DNA from: Pseudomonas azotoformans
GTDB taxonomy: Bacteria > Pseudomonadota > Gammaproteobacteria > Pseudomonadales > Pseudomonadaceae
Direction of reading: 5' to 3'
NCBI RefSeq assembly: GCF_001579805.1
Contig: NZ_CP014546.1
Span: 3,162,001-3,226,000 of the forward strand
DNA length: 64,000 nucleotides
Of the stretch, positions 43,945 to 56,525 are shown piece after piece; position 1 is the first letter of the stretch; each line of letters opens with the position of its first letter. The translations under genes were made by a program, and so were the position numbers. Below the pieces are notes generated by a model. The model was not told the DNA's origin. It did not search any database and saw only the letters and a list, made by a program, of their open reading frames with translations.

Positions 43945-45021
43945 TCAGTCCGCCGAGGGTTTGGGTTGTTCATAGCGCGCATTGAACGCCTGGATGAAGC
44001 CGTTGCGCAAAATCGCCAAAAACGCGGAGAACGCGCTGACATTTTGCTGATGCACGCTGCCACTGAGTTCCACCCGGGTGGCGAACTGGTTTTTCGCCTG
44101 GTTTTTCAGCACGGTCTCGCTGGCGCCGACCACCGCCTCCCAGATCGAGCGGAAGATGTTCTTGTCTTTGTTTTCCACGTCCTGCTGCCAGTCGAAGACT
44201 TCGACGTCGCGCAGCAGCGGTTTGATATAGCCGGTCAACTGGCCTTTTTCCGCCTGGGCTTCGATCACCACGTCGCCGGTGCCGGCCTTGAAGTCGAATT
44301 TGCCGTAGGCCGAGGCGAAGTCATTCATGCGCTTGAGCTGCAAGTCTTTGGCGCGGAAACGGAATTCGAAGTTCTCGAAATTGCTCAGCGGGTCAAAGGT
44401 GGCTGTGGCTTCCAGCGGCGCCTGGCCTTGCAGCAGCGCCTTGCCCTCGAAGCGGGCGTCGCGCTTGCCTTTGACATCGACCACGTTGGTCAGGTTATAG
44501 AAGCTGGCGTTGACCTCGGTGGCATTGATGTTGACCGGTGGTTTGGAGCTGAAGTTATGGAAGGCGATCTTGCCGTCTTCGATGCGCACTTCGTCGAGGG
44601 TGATAGGGGCCAGCTTGCTCAATTGCTCGCGCCAGTCGGTGCCTTTACCGGTCTGGGACGCCTGCTTGTTGGCGCCGCCGTCGACGAAGTTCACCTCGGG
44701 GTTGATAAAACGCACCTTGGCCACCACCGCATGGTCGTACCACAACGAGTGCCAGCTCACCGCGAGGTCGATCAGCGGCGCCTTGACGAACGGTACGGGC
44801 ACCTTGCCGTCGACCTTGATGATCTCCAGGCCGTTGATCTTGTACGCGCCGCGCCACAGGGCCAGGTCTACATCCGTGACGTGGCCGCGGTAGTCGCCCA
44901 TGTTGGCGAGCTTGTCATTCAAGTAGTTACGCACCAGGTAGGGCAGGGCGATGCTCAGGGCGACCAGTACCACCAGCAATCCGGCGACGGTCCATAGTGG
45001 CCAGCTGTAGCGACGTTTCAT
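43945..45021 (-). CDS. DUF748 (AsmA-like) membrane-anchored protein
   Basis: A 358-residue protein with one N-terminal membrane anchor (WTVAGLLVVLVALSIALPYL) and a long beta-rich periplasmic part with repeats of the type VTDVDLALWRGAYKINGLEI and VRIEDGKIAFHNF, characteristic of DUF748 within the AsmA-like family thought to handle envelope lipids. ATG 45021 (MKRRYSWPLW) is preceded by a purine tract; starts further up would lie inside the cysK leader. It is divergent from cysK. Confidence 0.85.
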   Translation of the reverse strand: MKRRYSWPLWTVAGLLVVLVALSIALPYLVRNYLNDKLANMGDYRGHVTDVDLALWRGAYKINGLEIIKVDGKVPVPFVKAPLIDLAVSWHSLWYDHAVVAKVRFINPEVNFVDGGANKQASQTGKGTDWREQLSKLAPITLDEVRIEDGKIAFHNFSSKPPVNINATEVNASFYNLTNVVDVKGKRDARFEGKALLQGQAPLEATATFDPLSNFENFEFRFRAKDLQLKRMNDFASAYGKFDFKAGTGDVVIEAQAEKGQLTGYIKPLLRDVEVFDWQQDVENKDKNIFRSIWEAVVGASETVLKNQAKNQFATRVELSGSVHQQNVSAFSAFLAILRNGFIQAFNARYEQPKPSAD

Positions 45022-45147
45022 GGGTAGGGTCCTCTGTCCGTATAGGGGATGGACTGTTGCGAAGGGCGCAACGTTCCTCCGACTGGACGCTTTGCGGCAC
45101 GAGGCATACCCTTGTGGCCTTCCTTGAATCGACCCATAGGACCCGTC

Positions 45148-46122
<975 letters not shown>

Positions 46123-46231
46123 TGTATGTCAGCGCCCATACCTTAGGCCTTCTGCATAATGACCCAACTGTTTATCATGGCCGGCTGCTACGTCTGCTGT
46201 TGGCCAGGCGCTTATTTCCAGGAGTTGCTGC

Positions 46232-47170
46232 ATGACCTTTTCTTTGGCCGCCAAACTGTCCGTGCTGGCGTTGTTTATCGGCAGCACGTTGTATGTGCAC
46301 CTGCGCGGCAAGGCGCGTTTGCCGATGTTGCGCCAGTTCGTCAACCATTCGGCGCTGTTCGCCCCGTATAACGCCTTGATGTACCTGTTCTCGGCTGTGC
46401 CGTCCAAGCCGTACCTGGACCGCAGCAAGTTCCCCGAACTGGACGTGCTCAAGGACAACTGGGAAGTGATCCGCGAAGAGGCCATGCACCTGTTCGACGA
46501 GGGTTACATCCGCGCCGCCGAAAAGAACAACGACGCCGGTTTCGGCTCGTTCTTCAAGAAGGGCTGGAAGCGTTTCTACCTCAAGTGGTACGACAAACCC
46601 CTGCCATCGGCCGAGGCGCTGTGCCCGAAAACCGTGGCGCTGGTGAGCAGCATTCCCAATGTCAAAGGCGCGATGTTCGCGCTGTTGCCGGGCGGCAGCC
46701 ACCTCAACCCGCACCGCGACCCGTTCGCCGGTTCCCTGCGCTATCACCTGGGTTTGTCCACGCCGAACTCCGACGACTGCCGCATCTTTGTCGACGGCCA
46801 GGTGTACGCCTGGCGTGACGGTGAAGACGTGATGTTCGACGAAACCTACGTGCACTGGGTCAAGAATGAAACCGAGCAGACCCGTGTAATCCTGTTCTGC
46901 GACATCGAGCGCCCCCTGAGCAACCGCGTGATGACCCGCGTCAACCGTTGGGTCAGCAAGCAACTGGGTCGCGCCACTGCACCGCAGAACCTGGATGACG
47001 AGCGCGTGGGCGGGATCAACCAGGCGTACGCCTGGAGCAAGACCTTCAGTGACAAGTTCAGCGGTGTGGTCAAGCAGTGGAAGCGCAAGCATCCGAAGGC
47101 TTACCGCATTGCGCGGCCGGTGCTGGCGGTGGTGGTGCTGGTGCTGTTGTGGAAGTGGTTGTTCGGCTGA
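46232..47170 (+). CDS. lpxO: Lipid A hydroxylase LpxO (aspartyl/asparaginyl beta-hydroxylase family)
   Basis: A 312-residue Fe(II)/2-oxoglutarate dioxygenase with an N-terminal membrane segment (SLAAKLSVLALFIGSTLYV) and a C-terminal hydrophobic segment (VLAVVVLVLLWKWLF). The iron ligands are in LNPHRDPFAGSLRYHLG and ETYVHWVKNE, with the 2-oxoglutarate Arg in QTRVILFCDI. LpxO adds the 2-hydroxyl to the lipid A myristate or laurate at the inner membrane. Signature KWYDKPLPSAEALCP is typical of the LpxO branch. Confidence 0.9.
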   Translation: MTFSLAAKLSVLALFIGSTLYVHLRGKARLPMLRQFVNHSALFAPYNALMYLFSAVPSKPYLDRSKFPELDVLKDNWEVIREEAMHLFDEGYIRAAEKNNDAGFGSFFKKGWKRFYLKWYDKPLPSAEALCPKTVALVSSIPNVKGAMFALLPGGSHLNPHRDPFAGSLRYHLGLSTPNSDDCRIFVDGQVYAWRDGEDVMFDETYVHWVKNETEQTRVILFCDIERPLSNRVMTRVNRWVSKQLGRATAPQNLDDERVGGINQAYAWSKTFSDKFSGVVKQWKRKHPKAYRIARPVLAVVVLVLLWKWLFG

Positions 47171-47184
47171 TTGATTCGATTAAA

Positions 47185-47210
47185 TAGGAGCCCGGCAAGC
47201 CGGGCTCCTA
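47185..47210. terminator. Bidirectional terminator between lpxO and acnA (REP-like)
   Basis: An 11-base perfect stem, TAGGAGCCCGG at 47185-47195 and CCGGGCTCCTA at 47200-47210, loop CAAG, with an A-rich left flank. It lies between the ends of convergent lpxO and acnA. Its TAGGAGC...GGCAAGCC...GCTCCTA core resembles the repeat at 12468-12502, so it may derive from the same REP family. Confidence 0.8.
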
Positions 47211-47214
47211 TAGC

Positions 47215-49956
<2,742 letters not shown>

Positions 49957-49971
49957 GACACGACTCCTTAT

Positions 49972-49991
49972 GGTCCGCACGGCTACGGACC
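49972..49991 (-). promoter_or_regulatory. Short hairpin in the acnA 5' leader
   Basis: GGTCCG at 49972-49977 pairs with CGGACC at 49986-49991, loop CACGGCTA, ending 3 bases upstream of the AAGGAG site on the acnA strand. It could influence ribosome access, but the stem is only 6 bases. Confidence 0.35.
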
Positions 49992-50152
49992 TGACGGGAC
50001 GAACAGAGCTATCAACTTAGCCCTGTTTTCATTAGCAGGCTAATAACTGGACTCTATCGTTAAGTCCAAGGTTCCGAACTCCGTTATCATGCGCGGGTTT
50101 TCATGACAGGCATTGCGACAGCGCAACGTCAGTTGATTCACTTGGAGAGTTG

Positions 50153-51229
50153 ATGAACACCCTTTTTATGCACTGCCGTCCCGGTTTTGAAGGCGAAGTC
50201 TGTTCCGAGATCGCGGACCTCGCCGCGCGCCTGAACGTTTCCGGCTACGCCAAGGCCAAGACCGGCAGCGCCTGCGCCGAATTTGTCTGCACCATCGAGG
50301 ACGGCGCCCAGCGCCTGATGCACGGCCAGCGCTTTGCCGAGCTGATCTTTCCTCGGCAGTGGGCGCGGGGGGTGTTCATCGACCTGCCGGAAACCGACCG
50401 CATCAGCGTGATCCTCGCTCACCTGCGCGAGTTCCCGGTGTGCGGCAGCCTGTGGCTGGAGATGGTCGACACCAACGACGGCAAGGAACTGTCCAATTTC
50501 TGCAAGAAATTCGAAGTGCACCTGCGCAAAGCCCTGCTGAACGCCGGCAAGCTGGTGGACGACCCGAGCAAGCCGCGCCTGCTGCTGACCTTCAAGAGTG
50601 GCCGCGAAGTCTTTATGGGCCTGGCCGAGTCGAACAACTCGGCGATGTGGCCGATGGGTATCCCGCGCCTCAAGTTCCCCCGCGAAGCACCCAGCCGTTC
50701 GACCCTCAAGCTGGAGGAGGCCTGGCACCACTTCATTCCCCGCGACCAGTGGGACGAGCGCCTGCACGGCGACATGACCGGCGTCGACCTCGGTGCAGCG
50801 CCCGGCGGCTGGACCTGGCAACTGGTCAACCGCGGCATGCTGGTGACTGCCATCGACAACGGCCCGATGGCCGAAAGCCTGATGGACACTGGCCTGGTGC
50901 AGCACTTGATGGCCGACGGTTTCACCTTCGTGCCCAAGCAGCCGGTGGACTGGATGGTCTGCGACATCGTCGAAAAGCCGGCGCGTAACGCCGCGCTGCT
51001 GGAAACCTGGATCGGCGAAGGGCATTGCCGCGAGGCGGTGGTGAACCTGAAGCTGCCGATGAAGCAGCGCTACGCCGAAGTGAAGCGCCTGCTGGAACGC
51101 ATCGAAGAGGGGTTCAAGGCGCGCGGCATCCGCGTGGAGATCGGCTGCAAGCAGCTGTATCACGACCGTGAGGAAGTGACCTGCCATTTGCGTCGGTTGG
51201 TGGATGTGAAGAAAACCAAGGCCCGGTAG
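50153..51229 (+). CDS. rlmM: 23S rRNA C2498 2'-O-ribose methyltransferase RlmM
   Basis: A 358-residue RlmM. The N-terminal ferredoxin/THUMP-like half (GFEGEVCSEIADLAARL) is followed by the Rossmann methyltransferase half with SAM motif GVDLGAAPGGWTWQLVNRG near residue 217 and the catalytic Lys-Asp-Lys elements (VDWMVCDIVEKP, AVVNLKLPMKQRY). ATG 50153 follows a GGAGAG ribosome site; family length is about 360. Confidence 0.95.
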   Translation: MNTLFMHCRPGFEGEVCSEIADLAARLNVSGYAKAKTGSACAEFVCTIEDGAQRLMHGQRFAELIFPRQWARGVFIDLPETDRISVILAHLREFPVCGSLWLEMVDTNDGKELSNFCKKFEVHLRKALLNAGKLVDDPSKPRLLLTFKSGREVFMGLAESNNSAMWPMGIPRLKFPREAPSRSTLKLEEAWHHFIPRDQWDERLHGDMTGVDLGAAPGGWTWQLVNRGMLVTAIDNGPMAESLMDTGLVQHLMADGFTFVPKQPVDWMVCDIVEKPARNAALLETWIGEGHCREAVVNLKLPMKQRYAEVKRLLERIEEGFKARGIRVEIGCKQLYHDREEVTCHLRRLVDVKKTKAR

Positions 51230-51256
51230 ACTGGCGGCCAGTTTCAGGAGTAGATC

Positions 51257-51508
51257 ATGAGCGATATTTTCGACAGCGCCGTCGACGGCACCCTAGATGC
51301 AACAGGCTTGAATTGCCCGGAACCGGTGATGATGCTGCACCAGCACATCCGCGACCTGCCGCCCGGCGGCTTGCTCAAGGTGATCGCGACCGACCCGTCC
51401 ACGCGCCGCGATATCCCCAAGTTCTGCGTGTTCCTTGACCACGAACTGGTGGATCAGCAGGAGCAGGCCGGTACGTACCTGTACTGGATCCGCAAGAAGT
51501 CCGCTTAA
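51257..51508 (+). CDS. tusA: Sulfurtransferase TusA
   Basis: An 83-residue TusA. The active-site Cys20 is in the invariant [12 protein letters not shown], and [17 protein letters not shown] follows. TusA receives sulfur from IscS and passes it to the Tus relay for tRNA 2-thiouridine and to other sulfur pathways. GGAG precedes the ATG; the stop overlaps the convergent MATE gene by four bases. Confidence 0.94.
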   Translation: MSDIFDSAVDGTLDATGLNCPEPVMMLHQHIRDLPPGGLLKVIATDPSTRRDIPKFCVFLDHELVDQQEQAGTYLYWIRKKSA

Positions 51509-52899
51509 ACCCGCGCCTTGTCGGCGCGGATACGCCGGCGTGCACTGCGCGCCAGGCGCACCAGCAACATCCCCGCCGCACAGCTCAGGCCCACGATCAG
51601 CCCTTGCCACAAGCCGCTTGGGCCGCTCGGCTCGCCCAGCCAATTCGTCAGGCCCAGGGCGTAACCCACCGGCAGGCCAACGCCCCAGTATGCGAACAGC
51701 GTCAGCACCATGGTCACTCGGGTGTCCTGGTAGCCACGCAGTGCGCCAGCTGCCGTCACCTGGATCGAGTCGCTGAACTGGAACAGCGCTGCAAACACGA
51801 TCAACGTCGACGCCAGGTGAATGACCACCGGGTCCGGGGTGTAGATCGCCGCAATCTGCTCGCGAAATAGCAGCATCAGGCTGCAGGACAGGCAGGCGTA
51901 GGCCAGCGCCGTGCCCATGCCGACACCGGCGGCAAAGCGGGCGTCACGCGGTTCCCCACGCCCCAGCGCCTGGCCCACGCGCACGGTGACGGCCATGCTC
52001 AAGGAGTACGGGATCATGAACACCATGGAACTGATGTTCAGCGCGATCTGATGACCGGACACCACGGTGGCGCCCAAGCCACCGAGCAGCAGGGCGATCA
52101 CTGCAAAAATGCTCGACTCGGCAAAGATCGCCACGCCAATCGGCAAGCCAATGCCCAGCACGCGCTTGATCACTGCCCATTGCGGCCAATCGAAGCGCTT
52201 GAACAACTCGCTGCTCTGGTAGGCCGGCCCCCAGCGGGTCCAGCCGGCCAGGCCGAGCATCATCGCCCACATCGAAATGGCCGTGGCCCAGCCGCAGCCT
52301 ACGCCGCCCATGGCCGGCAGGCCGAGGTGACCATAGATGAAGATGTAGTTCAGTGGAATGTTCAGCGCTAGGCCGAAGAGGCCCATGACCATGCTCGGCA
52401 GCGTGCGGCCCAGGCCGTCACTGAAGCAGCGCAGCACGTAATAGAACGCAATGGCCGGCATACCGGCGGCGATGCCATGCAAGTAACCCATGGTGGGCGC
52501 GATCAGGTCCGGCTCCACCTTCATTGCATGCAGGATCGGTTCGGCGCAGAGCAGCAGCAGTGAGCCGATGATGCCGACCATCAAGGCCAGCCACAGTGAT
52601 TGACGCACCAACGGCCCGATCTCGCGGTACTGGCCCGCGCCGTAGCGTTGCGCGACTTTCGGCGTGGTGGCCAGCAGCGTACCGCTCATCAGCAGGTAGA
52701 CCGGGATCCAGATCGAGTTGCCCAGGCCCACCGCCGCCAGGTCCTGTGGGCTGACGCGGCCGGCCATCACCGCATCGACAAAACTCATCGCGGTGGTGGC
52801 CAGTTGGCCGACCATGATCGGCAGGGCGAGCGTCAGCAGGCCGCCGACTTCCCGGCTGATGCGGGCGGGGCGGCTGAGGGTGGCAGTTGCAGTGTTCAC
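51505..52899 (-). CDS. MATE-family multidrug/Na+ antiporter (NorM-like)
   Basis: A 464-residue, twelve-segment MATE exporter. The MATE entry segments [42 protein letters not shown] and [13 protein letters not shown] are clear, with the second-half mirror [19 protein letters not shown] chose the GTG start at 52899 (next residues NTATATL), just before the conserved region; longer frames begin inside the pdxB promoter region. It probably exports cationic drugs, coupled to Na+ or H+. Confidence 0.88.
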   Translation of the reverse strand: MNTATATLSRPARISREVGGLLTLALPIMVGQLATTAMSFVDAVMAGRVSPQDLAAVGLGNSIWIPVYLLMSGTLLATTPKVAQRYGAGQYREIGPLVRQSLWLALMVGIIGSLLLLCAEPILHAMKVEPDLIAPTMGYLHGIAAGMPAIAFYYVLRCFSDGLGRTLPSMVMGLFGLALNIPLNYIFIYGHLGLPAMGGVGCGWATAISMWAMMLGLAGWTRWGPAYQSSELFKRFDWPQWAVIKRVLGIGLPIGVAIFAESSIFAVIALLLGGLGATVVSGHQIALNISSMVFMIPYSLSMAVTVRVGQALGRGEPRDARFAAGVGMGTALAYACLSCSLMLLFREQIAAIYTPDPVVIHLASTLIVFAALFQFSDSIQVTAAGALRGYQDTRVTMVLTLFAYWGVGLPVGYALGLTNWLGEPSGPSGLWQGLIVGLSCAAGMLLVRLARSARRRIRADKARV

Positions 52900-53039
52900 G
52901 TACAGGTGTCCAATAAAGGGAAGCGCGAGGACGGCGGATTCTACGCTTTGACGCACTGGTCAGGAAAAAACCTGTGTTAGGGATTTGTAAGCGCGGGCTG
53001 TGATCCCTGTACACTGCGGGTCCGCGAAAGGAGCCTGCC

Positions 53040-54182
53040 ATGCTGATTGTTGCCGACGAAAATATTCCGCTGCTCGATGCATTCTTCCAGGGATTTGGCG
53101 AGATTCGCCGCGTGCCCGGCCGTTCCATCGACCGCGCCACGGTCGAGCAGGCCGACGTGTTGCTGGTGCGCTCGGTGACCAACGTCAACCGCGCCCTGCT
53201 GGAGGGCACGAAAGTGCGCTTCGTCGGCACCTGCACCATCGGCACCGACCACCTGGACCTCGATTACTTCAAGCAGGCCGGCATCCAATGGTCCAGCGCC
53301 CCCGGCTGCAATGCCCGTGGCGTGGTGGATTATGTGCTGGGTAGCCTGATGACTCTGGCGGAAATCGAAGGTGCCGACCTCACTCAGCGCACCTATGGCG
53401 TGGTCGGGGCCGGCGAAGTCGGCGGGCGGCTGGTCAAGGTGCTCAAGGGCCTGGGCTGGAACGTGCTGGTGTGCGATCCGCCACGGCAGATTGCCGAAGA
53501 CGGCGATTACGTCAGCCTGGAGCAGGTCATCGAGCAATGCGATGTAATCAGCCTGCACACACCGCTGACCAAGTCCGGCAACGGTTCCACCTGGCATTTG
53601 TTCGATCGCCAGCGGCTCAACCAACTCAAGCCAGGCACCTGGCTGATCAACGCCAGCCGTGGCCCGGTGGTGGACAATGCCGCCCTGCGCGAGGTGCTGC
53701 TGGCGCGCGAAGACCTGCAAGCGGTGCTGGACGTGTGGGAGGGCGAGCCTGAAGTGGACGTGGACCTGGCAGACCTGTGCGTGCTGGCCACGCCGCATAT
53801 CGCCGGTTACAGCCTGGACGGCAAGCAACGCGGCACGGCGCAGATCTATCAGGCGTTTTGCGCGCACCTGGGGCAGGAACCGAGCATTCAGTTGAGTGAC
53901 TTGCTGCCGCCGCCGTGGTTGGCTGAGGTGCAGTTGAATGCGTCCACCGACCCTGCCTGGGCGCTGGCGACCCTGTGCCGCAGCGTGTACGACCCGCGCC
54001 GTGATGATGCGGATTTCCGGCGTAGTCTGGTGGGAACAGTGGAAGAACAGCGTAAGGCGTTTGACCTGCTGCGCAAGAACTACCCGGAGCGCCGCGAGAT
54101 TGATGGCTTGAAGGTGCGTATCAACGGTGAATCGGCGGCGCTGTCGAACATCATCAGCGCATTGGGCGCGGTGAGCGTTTAG
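53040..54182 (+). CDS. pdxB: Erythronate-4-phosphate dehydrogenase
   Basis: A 380-residue NAD-dependent dehydrogenase, second step of the DXP-dependent pyridoxal phosphate pathway. The N-terminus [16 protein letters not shown] is PdxB-specific, the Rossmann loop is [16 protein letters not shown], and the catalytic Arg, Glu and His are in [20 protein letters not shown] and ATPHIAGYS. The C-terminal extension with [11 protein letters not shown] is the PdxB dimerisation domain. AAGGAG stands before ATG 53040. Confidence 0.96.
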   Translation: MLIVADENIPLLDAFFQGFGEIRRVPGRSIDRATVEQADVLLVRSVTNVNRALLEGTKVRFVGTCTIGTDHLDLDYFKQAGIQWSSAPGCNARGVVDYVLGSLMTLAEIEGADLTQRTYGVVGAGEVGGRLVKVLKGLGWNVLVCDPPRQIAEDGDYVSLEQVIEQCDVISLHTPLTKSGNGSTWHLFDRQRLNQLKPGTWLINASRGPVVDNAALREVLLAREDLQAVLDVWEGEPEVDVDLADLCVLATPHIAGYSLDGKQRGTAQIYQAFCAHLGQEPSIQLSDLLPPPWLAEVQLNASTDPAWALATLCRSVYDPRRDDADFRRSLVGTVEEQRKAFDLLRKNYPERREIDGLKVRINGESAALSNIISALGAVSV

Positions 54183-54193
54183 ACCCCCATAAA

Positions 54194-54218
54194 AAACCCG
54201 GCCACCTGGGCCGGGTTT
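54194..54218. terminator. Bidirectional terminator between pdxB and the PA1571-like gene
   Basis: A 10-base stem, AAACCCGGCC at 54194-54203 and GGCCGGGTTT at 54209-54218, loop ACCTG, flanked on the left by a six-A run and on the right by TTT. It terminates pdxB on the plus strand and the small convergent gene on the minus strand. Confidence 0.9.
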
Positions 54219-54235
54219 GAAAGAGCGTCGGCGCT

Positions 54236-54409
54236 TCAGCCTTGCTGGGCAGGCTTGACCAGTTTTTCGTCCAGTTCGCGGCAGGCTTGCTGGATCATTT
54301 CCTCGGTGATCGTCACTTCCTCGCCCTTGGCGTTGATATACGAGCAAGGCAACTGCTGTGGCTGACGGATCACGTTAACGTTGGCATCGCTGCTGTTCTG
54401 CAAGGTCAT
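54236..54409 (-). CDS. PA1571 family protein
   Basis: A 57-residue cytosolic protein, MTLQNSSDANVNVIRQPQ onward, with CSYINAKGEEVTITEEMIQQACREL near its centre. This matches the small PA1571-type proteins conserved in Pseudomonas, with no known function. A GGAGAC ribosome site precedes the ATG at 54409; starting at 54424 adds five residues. It is convergent with pdxB. Confidence 0.85.
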   Translation of the reverse strand: MTLQNSSDANVNVIRQPQQLPCSYINAKGEEVTITEEMIQQACRELDEKLVKPAQQG

Positions 54410-54656
54410 GGCCTGTCTCCTCATCAGGTTGTGTACCCATTCTGCTTATCACTCTAAGCCGCCCGCGTGACCAGGCTGTTACAACTCCTTTCAAAGTCAC
54501 CGGTTCGAATACCCAGTCGACCAGAAACCGATACAAATTTCCAGCCAGGGGTTAGACCGATAGCCTCTAGGGTTAGGTATCGGCGGGCATAATTAACCTG
54601 ACTCATTGTTATTTACCCAAGTTCCCCCAATGTTGAGGACAGGTTCCTCATTGGTG

Positions 54657-56441
54657 ATGCCCTCCATGTTCTCAGTCCGTCAACGCCGCGCGATCCGTCT
54701 GGCCAGCCGCTTCATCGCCCCCTACCGCTGGCAGGCGCTCGGCGCCCTGTTGGCGCTGATCGTCACGGCCGGCATCACTTTGTCCATGGGGCAGGGCATT
54801 CGCCTGCTGGTGGACCAGGGTTTCATGACCCAATCCCCGCACTTGCTCAACCAGTCCATCGGCCTGTTCATGATCCTGGTGCTGGGTCTGGCGGTGGGCA
54901 CGTTTGCGCGGTTCTACCTGGTGTCTTGGATCGGCGAGCGCGTAGTGGCGGATATTCGTCGGCAAGTGTTCAACCACTTGATCTATCTGCATCCGGGCTT
55001 TTACGAGAACAACCGCAGTTCGGAGATCCAGTCGCGACTGACCACCGACACCACCTTGCTGCAGTCGGTAATCGGCTCATCGCTGTCGCTGTTCCTGCGT
55101 AATGCGTTGATGGTCATCGGTGGCATCGTGCTGCTGTTTGTCACCAACCCCAAGCTCACCAGCATCGTGGTGGTGGCGTTGCCGTTGGTGCTGGCCCCGA
55201 TACTCATCTTCGGCCGCCGGGTGCGCACGCTGTCACGGCAAAGCCAGGACCGCATCGCCGATGTGGGCAGCTATGTGTCTGAGACGCTCGGCCAAATCAA
55301 GACCGTGCAGGCCTACAATCACCAGGTGCAGGACGAACAGCGTTTCGCCGTGACCGTGGAAGACGCCTTCACCACCGCGCGCAAGCGCATCACCCAACGC
55401 GCCTGGCTGATTACCCTGGTGATCATGCTGGTGCTCGGTGCCGTGGGCGTGATGCTGTGGGTCGGCGGCATGGACGTGATCAGCGGGCGTATTTCCGGCG
55501 GCGAGCTGGCGGCGTTCGTGTTCTACAGCCTGATCGTCGGCAGCGCGGTCGGCACCCTGAGCGAAGTGCTCGGTGAGTTGCAACGCGCCGCCGGGGCGGC
55601 CGAGCGCATTGGTGAGTTGTTGCAGTCGAGCAACGAGATCCAGGCGCCGAGCGCAGGCACCGTCCAATTGCCCGCCCGCGTCAGCGGCCGCATGGAGCTG
55701 CAAGACCTGCGTTTTTCCTATCCCTCACGGCCGGACAGCTACGCCATCGACGGCCTTGACCTGACCATCAATCCCGGCGAAACCCTCGCGTTGGTGGGCC
55801 CCTCCGGCGCGGGTAAATCGACGATTTTCGACCTGTTGTTGCGCTTCTACGACCCCCAGCAAGGCCGCATCCTGCTCGAAGGCCATCCGCTCACCGAGCT
55901 CGACCCCATGGACCTGCGCCGTCACTTCGCCCTGGTGTCCCAGAGCCCAGCGCTGTTCTTCGGCAGCGTCGAAGACAACATCCGTTACGGCAACCCAACC
56001 GCCACCCAGGAACAGGTCGAAGCCGCTGCTCGCATCGCCCATGCCCACGACTTCATCCTGCAAATGCCCGATGGCTACCAGACTCACTTGGGCGACGGCG
56101 GCATGGGCCTTTCCGGCGGCCAACGCCAACGCCTGGCCATCGCCCGCGCGTTGTTGGTGGACGCGCCGATCCTGCTGCTCGACGAAGCTACCAGCGCCCT
56201 TGATGCCCAGAGTGAACACCTGATCCAGCAAGCGCTGCCGCAATTGATGCAAGGGCGCACCACCCTGGTGATCGCCCATCGACTGGCCACGGTGAAAAAC
56301 GCCGACAGGATCGCGGTGATGGACCAGGGCAAGTTAGTGGCTGTGGGTACGCATCAGCAGTTGATTGCGAGCAATGCGTTGTATGCAAGACTGGCGGCGT
56401 TGCAGTTCAGTGATGGACTTGAAGAACACGCATCACACTAA
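54657..56441 (+). CDS. MsbA-type ABC half-transporter
   Basis: A fused permease-ATPase of about 594 residues. Six membrane segments fill residues 20-310 (GALLALIVTAGITLSMGQGI onward). The nucleotide-binding domain has Walker A GPSGAGKST, signature LSGGQRQRLAIARA and Walker B ILLLDEATSALD. It resembles the PA1113-like exporters, probably homodimers moving lipids or drugs. ATG 54657 (MPSMFSVRQRR) or 54666 are both possible; earlier starts at 54606 are less likely. It ends before a strong terminator. Confidence 0.87.
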   Translation: MPSMFSVRQRRAIRLASRFIAPYRWQALGALLALIVTAGITLSMGQGIRLLVDQGFMTQSPHLLNQSIGLFMILVLGLAVGTFARFYLVSWIGERVVADIRRQVFNHLIYLHPGFYENNRSSEIQSRLTTDTTLLQSVIGSSLSLFLRNALMVIGGIVLLFVTNPKLTSIVVVALPLVLAPILIFGRRVRTLSRQSQDRIADVGSYVSETLGQIKTVQAYNHQVQDEQRFAVTVEDAFTTARKRITQRAWLITLVIMLVLGAVGVMLWVGGMDVISGRISGGELAAFVFYSLIVGSAVGTLSEVLGELQRAAGAAERIGELLQSSNEIQAPSAGTVQLPARVSGRMELQDLRFSYPSRPDSYAIDGLDLTINPGETLALVGPSGAGKSTIFDLLLRFYDPQQGRILLEGHPLTELDPMDLRRHFALVSQSPALFFGSVEDNIRYGNPTATQEQVEAAARIAHAHDFILQMPDGYQTHLGDGGMGLSGGQRQRLAIARALLVDAPILLLDEATSALDAQSEHLIQQALPQLMQGRTTLVIAHRLATVKNADRIAVMDQGKLVAVGTHQQLIASNALYARLAALQFSDGLEEHASH

Positions 56442-56456
56442 CGTACAGTCCATAAA

Positions 56457-56486
56457 AAATGCCCGCATTTCTCAATGCGGGCATTT
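56457..56486. terminator. Bidirectional terminator after the ABC transporter and slt genes
   Basis: A 13-base stem, AAATGCCCGCATT at 56457-56469 and AATGCGGGCATTT at 56474-56486, with A-rich and T-containing flanks. A second small inverted repeat, AGCTTCAA at 56494-56501 with TTGAAGCT at 56511-56518, lies nearer the slt end and may assist its termination on the minus strand. Confidence 0.9.
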
Positions 56487-56525
56487 CTCTTGAAGCTTCA
56501 AACTTAACGCTTGAAGCTGCTCTTG

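Noticed and set aside
54528..54583. CCGATAC/GTATCGG arms with two GGGTTAG direct repeats upstream of the ABC half-transporter
   Set aside because: Arms of 7 bases 42 bases apart are near chance level; noted only as a possible operator.
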